Shown here: piece after piece, positions 11,701 to 24,737 of the stretch
How the letters are laid out: each line of letters begins with the position of its first letter
How positions within the stretch are numbered: the first letter of the stretch is position 1
NCBI RefSeq assembly: GCF_021134715.1
Contig: NC_060024.1
Span: 8,990,001-9,054,000 of the forward strand
Direction: 5' to 3'
DNA: 64,000 nt
Source: Daphnia pulex
Taxonomy: Eukaryota > Arthropoda > Branchiopoda > Diplostraca > Daphniidae
The notes under the pieces: generated by a model
What the model saw: the letters and a program-made list of their open reading frames with translations, nothing else
What the model was told of the DNA's origin: nothing
Databases searched by the model: none
Translations under genes and position numbers: made by a program

Positions 11701-14700
11701 AAAAAAAAAAGGGCATATTAATATTACACAATTCACCCACATCACACGTCATGAAGTGGTACGTACTTTTCCAAATTTAGAGAAATGATGTTTTAGATCC
11801 GTGGCGCGGGTCGATGTCGACAACCCACTCACCCACAAGTTACGACTACCGCCATTACTGCTAGAACCTCCTACGGTTTTCTTCTTATCTGTTTTGAAAA
11901 TAGAGAGAATTTTTTCTTCATTCATCCATTTCAAAGGATCAAGCTAACATAATTGAGCGTTCGGTGAAATACTACTAGTGAGACAGCATATTTAGATTTT
12001 ATCATACAGTCATGTGATAAAGCACTCACATACAACACAGTGACGCTTTGAGTGATTTTGAGAAAAAAAATAATAAACTTATTCCCATTGCCCTTCAGCA
12101 TTAAGTGCGCTTCTCAGGATACGCAGCAACAAGTGGGACATGACGTTGGGTTAGACACACACAACCCACTCACTTGTCTGCTCAGAGACACGGTTCACAC
12201 CAAAAAAAAACTCCGGTGATAAATAAACAAATATGGCACAGTCGAAGAAAAACCCCCGGGGCTAAAGAGAGAAGAGCCAACTAGCTAGCGTTACCACCAC
12301 ACGGCTAAGTTACGAACTTGGTTAGTATCTCCGAAAAATTTCACCACGGGGAATGCGAGATGGCACGACGGATACCCTACTCCCACCGTGAGTTATTTTC
12401 GCCATGTGATGCGGCTAAAGGGTCAAGAGAAAACCCTAAAAGGGAAAGGTAAGACAACTTGTGCCATCAAAACTTCCTAAAAAGAATGAAAAGAATGGAG
12501 AGAAGGAAAAAAAAAACTTTCTATCCCTCTGCCGATTCATCCTCGCACGGTGGAAGAATTTCTTGGCCATACACAACAGTAGAACAAAAGGCACGTCCCA
12601 CTTTGGCACAAAAACACAAAAAAACTCAGCCCTCATGCACTGAATTGTATGGCGACATTTTCTAATTAAAGCCTACCAGGAAACCAAAATTTGCTTTTGT
12701 GCTGCGGACAATGTAACAGCGATGAAGGCACCCGCAAGTTTGCGTGAGTAGTGGAAACAAGTAATTCAGATCTCAGAACGCATTAGAGCAAATCGAGGTA
12801 GGCGGGTATTTCTACTAGAGAAAATTACTAACGCTCAAGTCGTGATACAATGACAAGTCGTTGTCATGAACAAAACGCCACCACGAAGACATTTCACTCC
12901 ACAGGCGCTTTCGTGAAATCTTCTTATCTTCGACGAGTCGAGAAACACAGATTAAACCTAACAATAAATAAAAAGCTTGGCGCAAACACATTTAACCGTG
13001 TTCTAGCCCGACGCAGCATTCCTTTTGTCAACAAATATTCTTTTACATCCCGAGACAAAAAGAAGTGAAAATCCCCGAGTCAACATCAAGAAATTGTTAA
13101 AGGAGCGCCGAGTGGAATGACCCATAACTGTTCTTTTCTTTTCCCCCTTCCCAATATTTAAATTATTCTTTGTCAGCAACAGGAGTAGATAGTACAGGTA
13201 CACCTACTATCAACTAGGTATATAAATTATTCACAAGGAAAACCAAAAACAAGTTTCTACCTCCCCCCTACCTTCCAGTAAACAACTTCCTCTGTCATCT
13301 GAAGGAAGTTATTACAGTCGACAGTCCTCTCAACTCAACAAAAAATCAAGTCACGCACCAATCAAGAACACAACCTCATAAAAAGAAACGGAGCTTTTTT
13401 AACGTGAAATAAATTACATCCTAACAATAGAGCTGCAGAAGCTATCTATCCCATAACGCATTGTTTGAATTTGAGCATCTGATAAGAAAATGGAAAGAAC
13501 GCATCGTGAGCGGCAACCATCGATCTAATCTAACTAAAAATGCTGTCTCTAAAGAAAGCCGACAAGCTTTCCACTATTTTATGTAAAACCAGCTTCTACT
13601 ATCTTAAATTAAATGATCGGAAAACGTAATAGTGACTCACCTCTGTCATCTTTGGAGGCCGTTTTCATCCCATCTTTAACGCCGATCGAACTACTGTTAA
13701 GGGAAAAACATAAACGTCAGAAATGCAAAATAAAATTTTTGCCTATTAACGAAATAATTAACACGACGAGGACCATAACGAGAGGCGTTTAAGCATTATT
13801 GAAACAGCGGAAGTATGTCTTAGTTATGTTTGTTCCACTACAGCCTCTTACCGTGGGCAGTCACTTATTGTACTATTGGTCGAAAAAGGCTTGGATTGAT
13901 TCAGTGAATGACAGTTGTCAAGATCTAACTCGTTGCGGGTTAAACGATAAAGGGCGGCGAATGTCTGTAGGCCCAATAATGGAAAACGATGAAGCCGAGC
14001 GGCAAGTTTGCACAGTAGGACGTGATTCAAAGATGGTCTGTCTGAGGATGCAGGAACATTCCGAACTTCAAGCAGCTCTTTTTTGACGGCAAGTTGCAGG
14101 TTCCGAGAGGCTCCTGCGTTGAATGCGGTGAGGCACACCATCCTCGGAAGATCAAAACCCAGGCCTGCTTGGATCCACACGCGATTACGTCTTCGAAGTC
14201 AGTCCAGGAACATAACACACGTTCACTCCAAACGACGGGCGGCGATAGACTGAGTTTCGTAAGTTGACCGTGTACACTCTTTGTTGGTTCCGACTACCGC
14301 CTCCGGGTATGGAAATGGGACTTTTTACTGGCGCATTTGTCTTGAAGATAGACGGAGGGGGGAATGAGCGTGCGTCGAAGCATAAGAACGACCAATAAGA
14401 CCAAATATTGATTGAAAAAAGGCTGAGCAGATAATTTTGTAGGGAGTGCCCATTCCAAATATCAAAAGACTTACGCAGGGGAGTGATTTCTTAATACTCA
14501 CTGAACTTAACGAATGAAAAATGATTGTGAGAGGGATTTGGTAAATGGGTATGATGTTGCTTTCTGACGAGGTACTCTTTCGATTTTTTTTTTGTTTCAA
14601 TTATATCCAGCCACAATGGTGAGGCACCACCAACCTCTTCGCTTTCTCTCCAGATGAAGCCGACGAAGCGATGCTGTCCAACGTTGCTCCAGTGCTGTTG

Positions 14701-16080
14701 CTTTCCTTGCCATCTTCATCTGCTTCATGGTCCCCATTGCTGTCACCACAGGTCGCCGAGCTCGTTTTGCCGATTTCCAATTCATCTCCACCGCCGGACG
14801 CCAATGTTGATGTCTCTCCCGATGAACCCACGCCGACCGTTTGGCTCTTTGGCAGCTGTTTCTCTTCACGTTGCTGCGGCTGATTTAATCCTCTCCTAGG
14901 TGGTTCGTCTACCGGAGGGAAGTGAATATAGCATAACGGAGTGAGCCTCGTTGGTCAGTCTCTCCATCTCGCGCGCCAAAGTAGACATGAAGACCAAAAG
15001 CTTTTTTTTTTTGCCGACAAGCCAATTTATGCTGTCAAATGATTAAATTGCTGCAAATGCTAAGACACGCCCAGAAACTTCTCGTCCAGGGCATGGACAG
15101 TTCCATTACTTGAAGAACGAACGCACAACCGTCAAGACTGTTAACGGTTATTGAACCACACAGACACACAATCACTCCTTATATTAAAAGCTGTCCCATT
15201 TAGAAGCTAATTTATTTGAATAAATGAAAAATACTATCTCTTACCTTTCTCCTTTGCATGACTCTCCTCCTAAAAAGTAAAAAGTACTTGTAAGCAAATG
15301 AAATAAGAATAAACGAATTAAAAATAAAGGTGAAACGTTACCTCTTCAAAATTCTCTTCATCTTCCACGTTGAGGTTGATGCAGTCTTCCACTACATCAC
15401 CATTTTCTTGGTTAGCTGAAAATTCTATCTTGACGAGTTCTTGGGGTGGAGGCAGATCTGTGTTTGCTTCATTCACCTCAACACGCTCTGGTTCGTTGAC
15501 ATCATGAGTCCCTTTTTTACCATCAACCTCATCTTTCACATCTTCATCAAACTCATTAGCATTGGGAACATCAGCTGCATCAGTGGCACTTTCTAGATCG
15601 CTGACATCATGGTCTTGTCCTTACAAATAAAATACAATTAGTTCTACTCAACTGAATCTTTAAATTTCTACAGAAAATACTTACTTCCAATACTTGTTCT
15701 TTTGCCTGTTTTCTTTTCCAAGATTTCAAAAAAGTAGTCTTCAGGACTGTTTCCTTCATCAAGCACAGCCTGTCGAAAGTGTAAAAACCAAGATTTCATT
15801 ACATTCAACATGTGACAATGTGAGGAATAACTGTAAGTCTGTGACATAGAATACATTCATCCAATCATACTTTCTCTACCACGAATAAATAACCGGAATT
15901 TCATACTTACACAAATTGTGAAATACACGTCAGCATTAAAAAACGTACCTTGGTCAGACGGTCGACTAATGTTGCTTTGACTCCTGTTTTGTCAAGATTT
16001 CTCTTTTCTAATTCGTTCTTCAAATCAACCACGCGAAGTTCTGGTATTTTACGTTTAACTGTCTCTGCACTTCCTGCCAT
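8751..16080 (-). CDS. SAFB: Scaffold attachment factor B (SAFB/SLTM family)
   Basis: Thirteen coding exons, all phase-consistent, encode about 963 residues: 16080-15949, 15769-15685, 15619-15342, 15269-15245, 14908-14635, 13693-13641, 11888-11767, 11692-11543, 11236-10808, 10767-10457, 10107-9661, 9412-9237 and 9160-8751. Exons 1-2 carry a SAP DNA-binding motif ([19 protein letters not shown]). An acidic Glu/Asp-rich stretch follows. The RRM (exons 7-8) contains [20 protein letters not shown] and [14 protein letters not shown]. Next come LTFQHIR, a long Arg/Glu-rich helix and a Gly/Arg/Ser-rich tail. This order is diagnostic for SAFB, a nuclear protein that binds matrix-attachment DNA and RNA and links transcription with splicing. 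The 40-base intron 10807-10768 is unusually short but is required by phase. Confidence 0.93.
10181..10238 (-). repeat. 58-base intronic repeat, copy 2 of SAFB gene
   Basis: The interval matches 11343-11400 at 56 of 58 bases, in the same orientation. Its ends are imperfectly complementary (TCTCCTATCCTAAGG against CCTTTGGCAAGGGAGA), so it can fold as a hairpin. It lies in the intron between exons 10 and 11, about 70 bases before the acceptor. Confidence 0.85.
11343..11400 (-). repeat. 58-base intronic repeat, copy 1 of SAFB gene
   Basis: This is the second copy of the element at 10181-10238, with two substitutions. It lies in the intron between exon 8 (end of the RRM) and exon 9, about 105 bases before the acceptor. 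Neighbouring intron sequence is not shared, so the duplication is limited to the element itself. Confidence 0.85.
11889..13640 (-). other. Long SAFB intron (1.75 kb)
   Basis: This is the largest intron of the SAFB gene, between exon 6 and the first RRM exon. It contains only short, low-quality open frames on both strands. No exon or RNA gene was recognised. Confidence 0.5.
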
Positions 16081-16548
16081 TTTTAGAAATTTCTCAATGC
16101 TAATGTTTCATGTCACAACTCGACAGCAATTGCACAATCTGATTTAGCAACGAACTCGAACGTCTCAATGAAAGAATGCGCGAATGCGGCTTTCGACGTT
16201 AACGATTCATTGGAGCAATGGTTGCTCCTTCCGGAACATTGACAAATCTAATGAGAGATTTCGTGATATTTTTCAAATATACTTTTTAATATGATTTGAA
16301 AGTGATACTAATAAATTTTTAATTAAAATTTAAAATTTTCTTTGATTCAGAAATTCGATTATAGAACAATTTATTTTGGAATTAAAATGCAATGACGGAG
16401 AAAAACAAAAGAGCAACACTTGCCGTATTGTCATGGCAACTAAAGTTTGAAAACAAAGGCAAACCCGTTTGGTGTTCTTCGAGTTCTTCTTCGAGTGTGT
16501 AAATTGTATCAACTATATTAATTATAATATTATAATTTTCGTGAGGAA
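16081..16548. promoter_or_regulatory. Divergent promoter SAFB / IFT139
   Basis: The start codons of SAFB (-) and IFT139 (+) are 468 bases apart, pointing away from each other, so the two genes share this region as a promoter. It contains a strong RFX-type X-box, listed separately. Confidence 0.7.
16427..16440 (+). promoter_or_regulatory. RFX X-box upstream of IFT139
   Basis: ATTGTCATGGCAAC closely matches the imperfect palindrome bound by RFX factors (RYYNYY-N1-3-RRNRAC type, ideal GTTGCCATGGCAAC). It lies 109 bases before the ATG of an IFT-A subunit gene, inside the usual 50-250 base range for ciliary X-boxes. Confidence 0.7.
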
Positions 16549-19500
16549 ATGGAAGACAAGAACATGGAGGTGAAGATACACAGTTTATTCAGAGAGCAGT
16601 TGTATCATTCAGCAGCAGAAGCAACTAACTCGACTGACAATTCTGTCAATACTCTCAACAAATTTTACCAGGCACTTGCTTTGCTGTTTACTAATAAAGT
16701 CGAAGATGCTCTCAATTTACTAACTCCTTTGCAAGCGGATCCCCTTTTTAATTTAAGTGCTATTATAGCATCTCTCCATATTTACAAGCATTTCAAAAGC
16801 ATAGATTCTGGTGAAACAATCACACAACTGGAAGCAGCTCTGAGAAGTGAGAGAAAAAAAGCCAGTGATAAATCCCTTTACTATGCTGCACTTTTCCTTC
16901 ATTTGAACAATCGCCAGGAGAAAGCAAGAGAGTATGCTGATAGGGCGTTAAGCATTAATTCAGGCTCAAATAATATTGATGGTATTATTCTTAAAGGCTG
17001 GATTGAACTTTTATCTAATAGAGACAAGTCTAAAAAGAAAAATCCTTTGGAATATTTTGAATCAGCTATTTCAATTGATAGTCGTGCTATAGAAGCCTAT
17101 CAAGGAAAAATTAGATACCTAATTCAGTCTGATAATGTTTCACAAGCTTTCCCCATTTTAAACCAAATGATCTCCAATTTCCCTAACAATCAAGAATTTC
17201 TAGTTGAGAAACTACGCGCTCATCTCGCTGCAAAAGACTGGGATGCTGTGGGTGACCTGACAAAGAAAATAAACAACGTCCCCAATCCGTTTATTGTAAA
17301 AATACTCGAGATACAGATATTAGCAACTATTTGTCATGACGGTAGTTTTGTGGACGCTACCCCCCTCTTAAAAAAACTTTTTGTGGCACTTGAGAAGTAC
17401 GAACCGACTAATGGAGAGCTCTTCGTGAACTCAGCTAGGCTCTTCTCTAGAGTTTGTGGCAGGCACATTCCCATTCTGAACGAATGCCAAGTATTCGTTG
17501 AGAAAGCTATCAGATTGGATGAGAAAAATGTCAATTACCTTTTTGAATTGGCACAGCAACAAGTACTACAAGGTCGCTTCAAAGATGCTTTGTCTTCTCT
17601 TAAAAAGATTAGCCAATCGGGTGAAACATCAATCGAAGTTATGTTGCTCAAGATCCACTGTCTTTTGGATGATGAACAGTACGAGGCTGCACAGCAACAA
17701 TTAAACATTGTCGAAGAATTACACGACAATGCTTCATCTCGTACCACCTTTTTGTTGGCCAAAGCCATGTTGTTGCGTCAGAGAGACCCAACCGAATCCC
17801 TTCATTTACTGAAACTTGCTTACCAGCTACAAGTAAAGAATGCTAGCTGTATTTCGTACGGTGTCGAGTACCTAAACAATTTAAATCCCGATTATTTACT
17901 CTCTGTTGCTGAAGAGTATTTTCAATATCATGGTCCCGAAGATTCACCACAGACCTTGCTTGAGTTGTCAGACATTTTGACTTGTGTAGTCCAGGCGTGT
18001 CCCGGTTTACTTCCCGCTCTGTATCGGTTAGCTAATGCAAATTTCATCGCTGGTGATTACCGAGCGGCCAGTGCTACTTTACACCACATTATTGATCATG
18101 TCGATCCAACCTATATTGAAGCTTATTTACTTATGGCCCAAATTGGTATCTATCAAAATAATCTTGCCCAGGCAGCCCAATATCTTGAAATGGGGCTGAG
18201 CTATAACTTTCACGTACGTGATCATCCAAGGTAATCCAAATCATTTTCGATTATTCTTTATTATATTAACACTTTGATTTTTTAAATACTATAGATACCA
18301 CCTACTCTTAGCTAAAGTTCAACGCCTAAAGAAGGATACCGATGCTTGTCTTTCAAGCATTCGGATGGCAATGATTTTAAGTGGAATGAGACCATCAAGT
18401 GCGGGAATGAAACGTTCCAAATATCCGTTCAGTTTAGGAGAAAAGGCAGCCACCTATTTAGAGCTTTTTCACGTTTTAATGGATTCCAATCAGAAAGAAG
18501 ACGCTGGCCAAGTCATTCAAGAAGCTTTACAGGAACTGAAAGGGACATCACAAGAAGGAGTTGTTATTTTAGCTCAGGTATGTACGAATTTAGACCTGAT
18601 AATATTTGTAGGTACCACTATTCCTCTTGTTTAGGTTGACCACCTTCTTAACGAAGGTGATATTGATGGAGCTTTACTCAAACTGAAAGTTTTGCCAGAC
18701 TCCCACCCTCAACACCTACAGGCCCGCGAGAAGATGGCTGATATCTACCTGCATCGACTACAAGATGAAGCGCTATACCTTCAATGTTACCGCGATATTG
18801 TACGTCAGCTACCAACCGTGCGCAATCTGACCTTGCTAGGTGATGCTCACTTGGCGCTGCATCAAGTGGACCAGGCCGTTTTAGCTTACGAAGATGCACT
18901 AAAACTTGAGCCGCGCAACTTTCAACTCGCTTCGAAAATAGGAGCAGCTTTAGTCCTGACTCACCAGTATACAAAAGCGCTGAATTATTTTAAGGATGCC
19001 TTGCGCAGCGATGATTCATCTTCTCACCCAGGATTGAGAATTGAGTACGCCACGCTTCTTACTCGTCTTGGACAGTTGGACAAAGCAGAAAAGATCATCA
19101 GCGAAGCTTTACTACCCAATATACAACAAGCTAGAGGAGATCCAGATAGACTAATGCAAGAAGTTAAACTCCTGCAACTACTTGCCAAAGTGCAAGAAAA
19201 GAGTGGAGACCAAGAAGAAGCTATTGCCTCACTGCGTAGATGCCAGAGCATTATTGGATCGTTAGTGAAAAAGGTTGATCAGTCTGATCATCTCATTGAG
19301 CAAAAGAAAATTGCGTCCACTATTTCCATTCAAATGGCTGGACACGCCCTATCGGTTGATCGTGATACAGACGCGGCCATCCGGCTTTATCGTGAGGCAT
19401 TATCATACTCTCCAGATGATGTTCATTGCATGGCTCAATTGGCCAAAGTTTACTTGCAAACCAACGATGTAGAACACTGTCAGTACATGTGTAAGTCGTT

Positions 19501-20748
19501 GCTCAAAATCGATCGTGAAAATGATCAAGCTCAGATGATGGTAGCTCAGATCGCTCTTCGTAAAAATGACTTAGAAACCGCAACATTGCATTTCCGACAA
19601 GCTCTAGAACGACAAGTAAAACCAAAATGTTTTAATTAATCACCTCATTTTCCTCAATTTGACCCTATTTTCTTTTTTAGCCTTGCCATTACGAAATGTT
19701 GGGTCAGTTCATCGATGTCTGTCGGCGCCGTGGAAATATATCAGATGCAAATGTAACACTCCGTTCTGCCGAAGTAAACTCAGTTCACGGACAGAATGAA
19801 CCAGGACTCAGCTATTGTAGAGGATTGTACGAATTCTATTCGGGACAATACAACGTTGCTCTGCTGGCTTTAAACCGAGCAAGAGGACATGCTGTTTGGG
19901 GCCAATATGCCATCCGAATCATGCTAGACATATGTTTGAATGGTGACAGCGAAACTCTGGAAAATGTCACTGATCTGGATTCTCAGTACGAAGTCCAAGA
20001 CACGGTTTGTCTTATTGATTTTATTTATTACTTAAAATTTAGCTCATAAATATTACCTTTAAAAAAAAAACAGGAATTGATGGCACTGCACACGGCGGCT
20101 AAACTACTTCAAGAATTGTCTATGGTCGAAGGCGATGAATTGCAGACTCACGTATTGTACCCTAACCTATATTTGCTAGCGACGCGACAGAAGACGAATG
20201 TAGAACGCGCGTTGATAGACTTGACCACGTTTGCTACAAAAAGCAACCAGCAGGATAATCCAGGTGTGGTTTTTGGCATCGCTACCGCACATTTGCTGCT
20301 AAAACAGGCGCAACGTGCTCGAAATCAGCTCAAGCGCCTCATCAAAGCTCCGTGGACTTTAGAAGAGGGAGAATATTTGGAACGTTGTTGGCTTCTTCTC
20401 AGTGACATTTACATTCAAGCTGGTCAGAACAAAATGGAAGTGGCCAACGAACTACTCCGGCGCGTCCTCACCTACAATCGCTCTTGCGCAAAAGCTTATG
20501 AATACCTTGGATACATAATGGAGAAAGAACAATCATTCCGTGAAGCAGCTGGGCATTTTGAAAATGCATGGAAGATGTCTGATCAGAGTAATGGCATGGT
20601 AGGCTACAAACTGGCCTTGAGCTACCTTAAAGCTAAACAGTATACTGATGCTATCGACATCAGCCAGTCTGTGTTGACTAAATATCCTAATCATCCGCGT
20701 ATTCGTAAGGATGTGCTGGAAAAAGCTATTGCGAATTTAAGATCTTAA
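16549..20748 (+). CDS. TTC21B: Intraflagellar transport protein 139 (TTC21B, IFT-A subunit)
   Basis: Five exons (16549-18230, 18295-18577, 18635-19615, 19681-20004, 20074-20748) join in phase to about 1314 residues; vertebrate TTC21B has about 1316. The protein is almost entirely tetratricopeptide-like helical repeats, with no signal or membrane segment. Recognisable TTC21 segments include MAMILSGMRPSSAGMKRSKY, LLGDAHLALHQVDQAVLAYE and CAKAYEYLGYIMEKEQSFRE. IFT139 is a peripheral IFT-A subunit needed for retrograde transport and for ciliary entry of membrane proteins. In crustaceans cilia are mainly on sensory neurons, so restricted expression under RFX is expected, and an X-box sits 109 bases upstream. 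Confidence 0.95.
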
Positions 20749-20980
20749 AAACTTCCCTTTTTTTTTTAATAACGCTTGTGTATAATCAATCCGTCCAATG
20801 TTATAGTTCTCGAATGTATTACTTGTGCATGCGAAAATTAAATCTTTAATTCTGTAGATCGCTGCTAATTTGTGCTCAACTATAGCGTACAAATATATAC
20901 ACAAATTAGCAGGTAGATTTGACTGCGGAATGCTTAATATAAATGTTTAGATATAAAGGTTTAGATCTGGAATGTCTAAG
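20749..20980. other. Convergent 3' UTRs of IFT139 and ZnT
   Basis: The two stop codons face each other over 232 AT-rich bases. No gene is present. ATTAAA near 20836 is a possible plus-strand polyadenylation signal. Confidence 0.45.
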
Positions 20981-23072
20981 TTAATCGTCGAATGTAGTAC
21001 ATTGTGGGCAGACTTCAATTGCTGCAGCGTTGAACCGTTCTACCTGGACCGTACAATGAGCGATACCATATTTAATTTGGAGAAGTCGAGTAGCGTTATT
21101 TAGCACCTCTTCAGCATCTGTCATAACACCTGCAAAGTCCAATATAGTAAGATTTTACTTTTTGATGCTAGTCAATTATTACACTTTCTGTTCAACTCAC
21201 CAACAGCCAAGTGAACAGCCAGAGCATTTCTATCAAGTGTGAGAGACCAAATATGCAAACTATGTACGTTGCATACACCATTGATGCTCTTAAGATCTCG
21301 TCGTAGTTCGTGATATTGAATATTACGTGGCACGCCTTCCATTAAGACATGTGACGCGTCACGGATTAATCCTATAGTCGTAGTCAACACCAGTCCAGAA
21401 AAGAGGAATGTGCAAATGGGATCCGCCAGGCGAAAACTAGGCTGCGTTTTTAGAAAGGATAAAAAGAATCAATGACACAACTATTAATTCTAAAAATCAA
21501 AGAAATGCCTACCCAGTATTTGATTACAATGGCCGCAATAAGAACCCCGATGCTTTGAACAAGATCGCCTATTACGTGGATTAGTGCAGCACGCACCTAA
21601 ACGATTTTATCCATTAATTAGTACCACCATAAATCGTCCATGGTCGTTTGATCAATTACGTTCATATTGCGAGAGGCGTTCGATGTGTGTCCGTGATTAT
21701 CATGACTGTGCCCATGTCCGTGATTATCATGACTGTGCCCATGCCCGCCGTTTGAATGAGAGTGGCCGTGTCCTCCACCTCCAATTCCATGAGAGTGGCC
21801 ATGATGAACCAGATTGAGTTTCTTGCAAAGACCTTGAATTAAAATGCACTTTTAAAAAAATTACCAAACAATCCTGACGTAATTTCTGACCTCCGTGAAG
21901 GATTGCTCCCATTGCGATATTCATAACTACTCCTATAGAGCTAACTATGATCATCGTATTAGCATCGATATCGTAATCCTGATGAATAATGCGATCAATC
22001 GCAAGATAAATTAAGACGCCAGTCAGAATCCAGATTACGAGAACGCTAAACAAAGCGCCAAGTATTTCTAAATCGCAAAATGTAAATATGTCAATGCCAT
22101 GTAGGCAAACAATTGGCATAAAATTGCTATAATCATTATCTCTTAATACCTGCTCTGTAGTACCCAAAGGACATCTTTTTGGACGGTGGTCGAGAAGAAA
22201 CCCAAATTGCAAATAGACTTACAAGAAAACTTGTAAAATCTGAAAGCATGTGAGCAGCATCTGTCATAACTGCAAGACTGTTGGATAAATAGCCTCCTAC
22301 AGCTTCTGCAATCTACATGGGCAGTAAAGTTGTAAGGTGTACAGTGCTCTTAGAAAATAAAAAATGTATTACCATAAAGATGAGACAAAGAATAGAGGCA
22401 GCAACCAACTGATTACGAGCTTGAACTTGTTTGTTAGAATTCAGTGTTCTCTGATGACAATGATCCCATGCTTCAGATTCTCTGCTAAAATTGGCATCAA
22501 CACCCTAAATAAAGAATGTTTTTAGTGGCATGAGAAACAAAATGTTGGTAACTAATATAAATTTTATTTACCATAGTATTAGTCAGTAAAGGCACATCTA
22601 ATTGGTCAGAGTCAAAGCAGAGAAGTTCTTCCCTAGTGCTACCAACATCATTGTTAGCAAGGGGATTTCTTAAATGCCGCCAATCTCCATTCACTTCATT
22701 CCAAGAATGTGTTGTTGAATTGTGTGCATCACTTGAAGGAATTCTACCTATTAACTGGTTAAATAGACTTGAATCTGTTCTAGATCTTGGGTGTTCCAAT
22801 ATTTCCGTAACACTACTATTGTCAAGTGGATAAGAGTCAGTCAGAAGGTCTGGTGCTGCTGATGTACTTTTCATTCTACTTCCCTGTAAAAAAGATGATT
22901 TTAAATCAAAATTATACATGTTATTTCAAAAACAAATCTGATTTCGCCGTCTTATGATCTAATTAAACCAATAAACTATTATACAGTGCCAGCAAAACTA
23001 AACACACAACATTGATTGAGCTCCAAGAACAAAGTAAACAAATAAATAGTCATGGTAATTCAACCTCACCAT
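20981..23072 (-). CDS. SLC30A: Vesicular zinc transporter, ZnT (SLC30A2/3/8-like)
   Basis: Nine exons join in phase to 482 residues: 23072-23070, 22883-22572, 22504-22373, 22312-22150, 22067-21865, 21821-21660, 21596-21513, 21441-21201 and 21129-20981. The first exon is just the ATG before donor GTGAGG. The cation diffusion facilitator fold is clear. TM2 carries TDAAHMLSD and TM5 carries HVIGDLVQS, giving the His/Asp pairs of the HD-HD zinc site. Further motifs are [11 protein letters not shown] and [13 protein letters not shown] His-rich cytosolic loop between TM4 and TM5 has repeated GHGHSHDNH units. The C-terminal domain ([18 protein letters not shown]) is typical. Family members load zinc into vesicles by proton exchange. 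The neighbouring opposite-strand gene encodes a ZIP importer. Confidence 0.93.
21691..21744 (-). repeat. 27-base tandem duplication in ZnT His-loop
   Basis: Two consecutive 27-base units (21691-21717 and 21718-21744) differ at the last base only. They encode two [13 protein letters not shown] nonapeptides in the zinc-binding cytosolic loop. Confidence 0.85.
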
Positions 23073-24737
23073 TTTTAGAAAGGTGTGTGTAATTCAGTAA
23101 TTTCCTTATTTATTATTTACGAAAACTAGGTCTAGGTGATCGAGATTCATAGCGGATGACAGATCACAAGGAGGTAAATAAAGTCAAAAGCAACGATAAT
23201 TGCAGAGGTGGCCCTAATACTCATTTTTTTTTTTTTTTGGGGGGGGGGGGGTCTTTTTTTTAATTAACACACACACACGACCTGACACGACAGTCACGAC
23301 ACACACACACACAGCTCTTGAGCTCTCCAAATAAAATAATTTGTATCATGGGATCTTATTCTTACGTTTACTAACTTTTATTTTTAAATAGTAAGCAAAG
23401 TCAAAGCCTTTAAGTCTAGAACCTACAGTATATTTAGTGCCTTAAAAATTAAAATAACAAACTAACGATTATTTATAATTTTGAAAATAAAACTATAGAG
23501 TTGTACCGTTAAGTTCGTAGGCGTAAGTTCAACATATGCCATCGTTAAGAATAGATGATAACCTGAGTATTATATCACAATAAAAAGAGAACAGACACAA
23601 ACTTCTTGAGGTTGGAATGGCCTATTATAGAATGGCCCCAAAGCAGCCCCAAAGTATAATTCTGTCCGTCAACAAATAAAATGATATGGTTTAAGATGAT
23701 ATCCTACAGAGATGTAAGCATCCGTGGGTGAGCCTTATCAGTTTGGATTTTACGTCTAGCAAGTCGTAAAGATAGAAAAATATACAGTATGACATGGTAT
23801 GACGCGTATGCATATGTACCGATTGTACCGCTTTTTATCAATAATCCTACGATCATCATTGATGAAACAAAAACAAAACAATAAGGATAAAAATGCCCTC
23901 AAACCCGGTATCCACATCATCGTGCGTGGTTAAGCGTAGAGGTGAGTGAACAGTTGAAACAACATTCTACAGTTGCGGACTTTTCTAGGGTACCCGCCTA
24001 CCCGGTACCCCAGGTCCACGCCATACAGCAGGAGGGTGATAACACCTAAATAGATATGTGCTAAAAGAAAAAAAAAACAGCATTTGTAGATATCCTTGTG
24101 TGAACCTTCTTCTCTTTTTCAATAGGTTAACTATATAGTTTAAAATTTTTGTTTAAAAAGCTATTTGCCCACGCAGCCTACCAGAGGTCTAGACGAGCTC
24201 GTGTTGGAGCAGACAGCTTCGCGTGTAGCGGAACGACAAAAAAGGATTTTTCCGTCACAGTCTCATTTGTTGAACTGAACTGGAAAGTAAGGCAGCAAGC
24301 TGGTTTCCAAATCTGTGTCTAAAACTCATGGTCTGTTGTCGTGTGTGTCGGTTAACTTAAAAACGAAAGTTGTGGTGGTAGACATACCCAAATTGTTGTT
24401 GCTGTATGAACGTTTACTTGCAGCTTTAGCTGCGCTTCAAATTTGTGTATCTTCACCAACACTTCGTACATTCGAAAACATTAAATAGAGCAGGAGACCA
24501 TCACTACAATTTTTTGTGTTATTTGTTTCCTTGATATCTCAAAAGGATCGTCGATGAGAAGTAGTGACGAATCTCACTGACAAAAATCAGTATTTTATTT
24601 TGACCAACTTTTGATAACAGTTAATTTTTATGTCAGGTATGATTTTTTTTTATTTGTCTGCCAATTTGTTATTTACTATTGCCTTGTAAGGTGTTATACA
24701 TGATGATATAGGAAAATTTCCTTTTTTTGTTGCAGGA
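23073..24737. promoter_or_regulatory. Shared upstream region of ZnT (-) and ZIP (+)
   Basis: This 1.7 kb interval separates the two divergent zinc transporters. No coding exon was supported. It contains a T15/G13 homopolymer block (23224-23251), CA runs and a likely acceptor just before the ZIP start (TTGTTGCAG at 24727-24735), implying a non-coding first exon. No clear metal response element (TGCRCNC) was found by eye. Confidence 0.5.
23224..23251. repeat. T15-G13 homopolymer block
   Basis: A run of fifteen T is followed directly by thirteen G, then further T and (CA)n sequence. Lengths should be treated as approximate because such runs are error-prone in sequencing. Confidence 0.8.

Noticed and set aside
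12436-13203. Several short frames on both strands in the large SAFB intron
   Set aside because: They overlap each other, lack domains and contain homopolymer-rich sequence; the SAFB splice model spans them in phase.
14603-14634. Read-through of SAFB exon 5 to a stop (alternative C-terminus)
   Set aside because: The donor at 14634 continues in phase to exon 6 and the RRM, so the stop is intronic. A rare truncated isoform cannot be excluded.
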